Source: Cyclostephanos tholiformis (taxonomy: Eukaryota > Bacillariophyta > Thalassiosirophyceae > Thalassiosirales > Thalassiosiraceae). From it: a DNA stretch of 15,033 nt. Made by a program: the position numbers and the translations under genes. Within the stretch, counting starts at the first letter, position 1. Each line of letters begins with the position of its first letter. Positions 14,915 to 15,033 of the stretch are shown here, piece by piece. Location of the stretch: contig JALLPB010002338.1 in the NCBI GenBank assembly GCA_036939975.1, positions 1 through 15,033 on the forward strand. Direction: 5' to 3'. The notes under the pieces are model-generated. The model worked only from the letters and a program-made list of their open reading frames with translations. It ran no database searches and was not told the origin of the DNA.

Positions 14915-15033
14915 CGCAGCCTCGAGGGTGGAAAGTGACGCCGCAAAAGTGGTCCGGGGGGGGGTTGGTCGAGTAGGGCGTGAAGAGGTCGCCCTGGGGG
15001 ACGCAGATCGATGAGGAGGGGAGCGGCCCTGAG

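Larger units (their letters stand above)
7466..15033 (-). mobile_element. Ty1/Copia LTR retrotransposon (CoDi-like), truncated by the window edge
   Basis: A single element in - orientation fills the right half of the window. From its 5' side: Gag frame open through 15033, UGA and readthrough-type signal, Pol, polypurine tract, 3' LTR. The domain order protease-integrase-RT-RNase H is diagnostic of Copia/Pseudoviridae (integrase precedes RT). Both reading frames are intact, with no frameshift and one stop between them, suggesting a recent or still active copy. The 5' LTR and primer-binding site lie beyond the window, so target-site duplication and LTR identity cannot be assessed. The five bases left of the LTR (7461-7465, TTTGG) would be the expected duplication. 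The CoDi assignment is from resemblance to diatom Copia proteins I know, not from a search. Confidence 0.93.

Overview
The window looks like nuclear DNA of a diatom, most likely a centric one, or of a close stramenopile relative. The reasons are compact intron-poor genes, a short GT-AG intron, a BRAP-type E3 ligase and a UAA-family sugar/PAPS transporter, and a Copia retroelement whose Pol resembles the diatom CoDi lineages. This assignment rests on my own recognition of the families, not on any search.

Layout. Positions 1-7465 are host sequence with four protein genes. A + strand armadillo-like repeat gene (322-2014, one probable intron) is tail-to-tail with a - strand carbonyl-reductase-type short-chain dehydrogenase (2154-3050). 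That gene is head-to-head, across about 530 bp, with a + strand BRAP/IMP-like RING plus ZnF-UBP E3 ligase (3582-6017). The ligase is tail-to-tail with a - strand SLC35B/UAA-type nucleotide-sugar or PAPS transporter (6091-7251), only 73 bp between stop codons. These host genes show no operon-like or shared-pathway logic.

Positions 7466-15033 (half the window) are one Ty1/Copia LTR retrotransposon on the - strand. It runs off the right edge, so its 5' LTR and primer-binding site are not seen. In its own direction it has a long Gag (coiled coil plus CCHC knuckle), a Pol in the same reading frame (protease, integrase, PDZ-like insert, reverse transcriptase, RNase H), a polypurine tract, and a short 3' LTR of about 179 bp. 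The LTR is bounded by matching 9-bp inverted termini and points toward the transporter gene, whose start codon lies about 215 bp downstream.

Most interesting observation: Gag and Pol are separated by a single UGA in the same frame. It is followed at once by CUAG, then a 9-nt spacer, then a perfect 8-bp hairpin (extendable to 12 pairs with two G-U wobbles), then a second perfect 8-bp hairpin. This is the architecture of a programmed stop-codon-readthrough signal, and it would let the element make a Gag-Pol fusion without frameshifting. A PDZ-like domain between integrase and reverse transcriptase is the second notable point.
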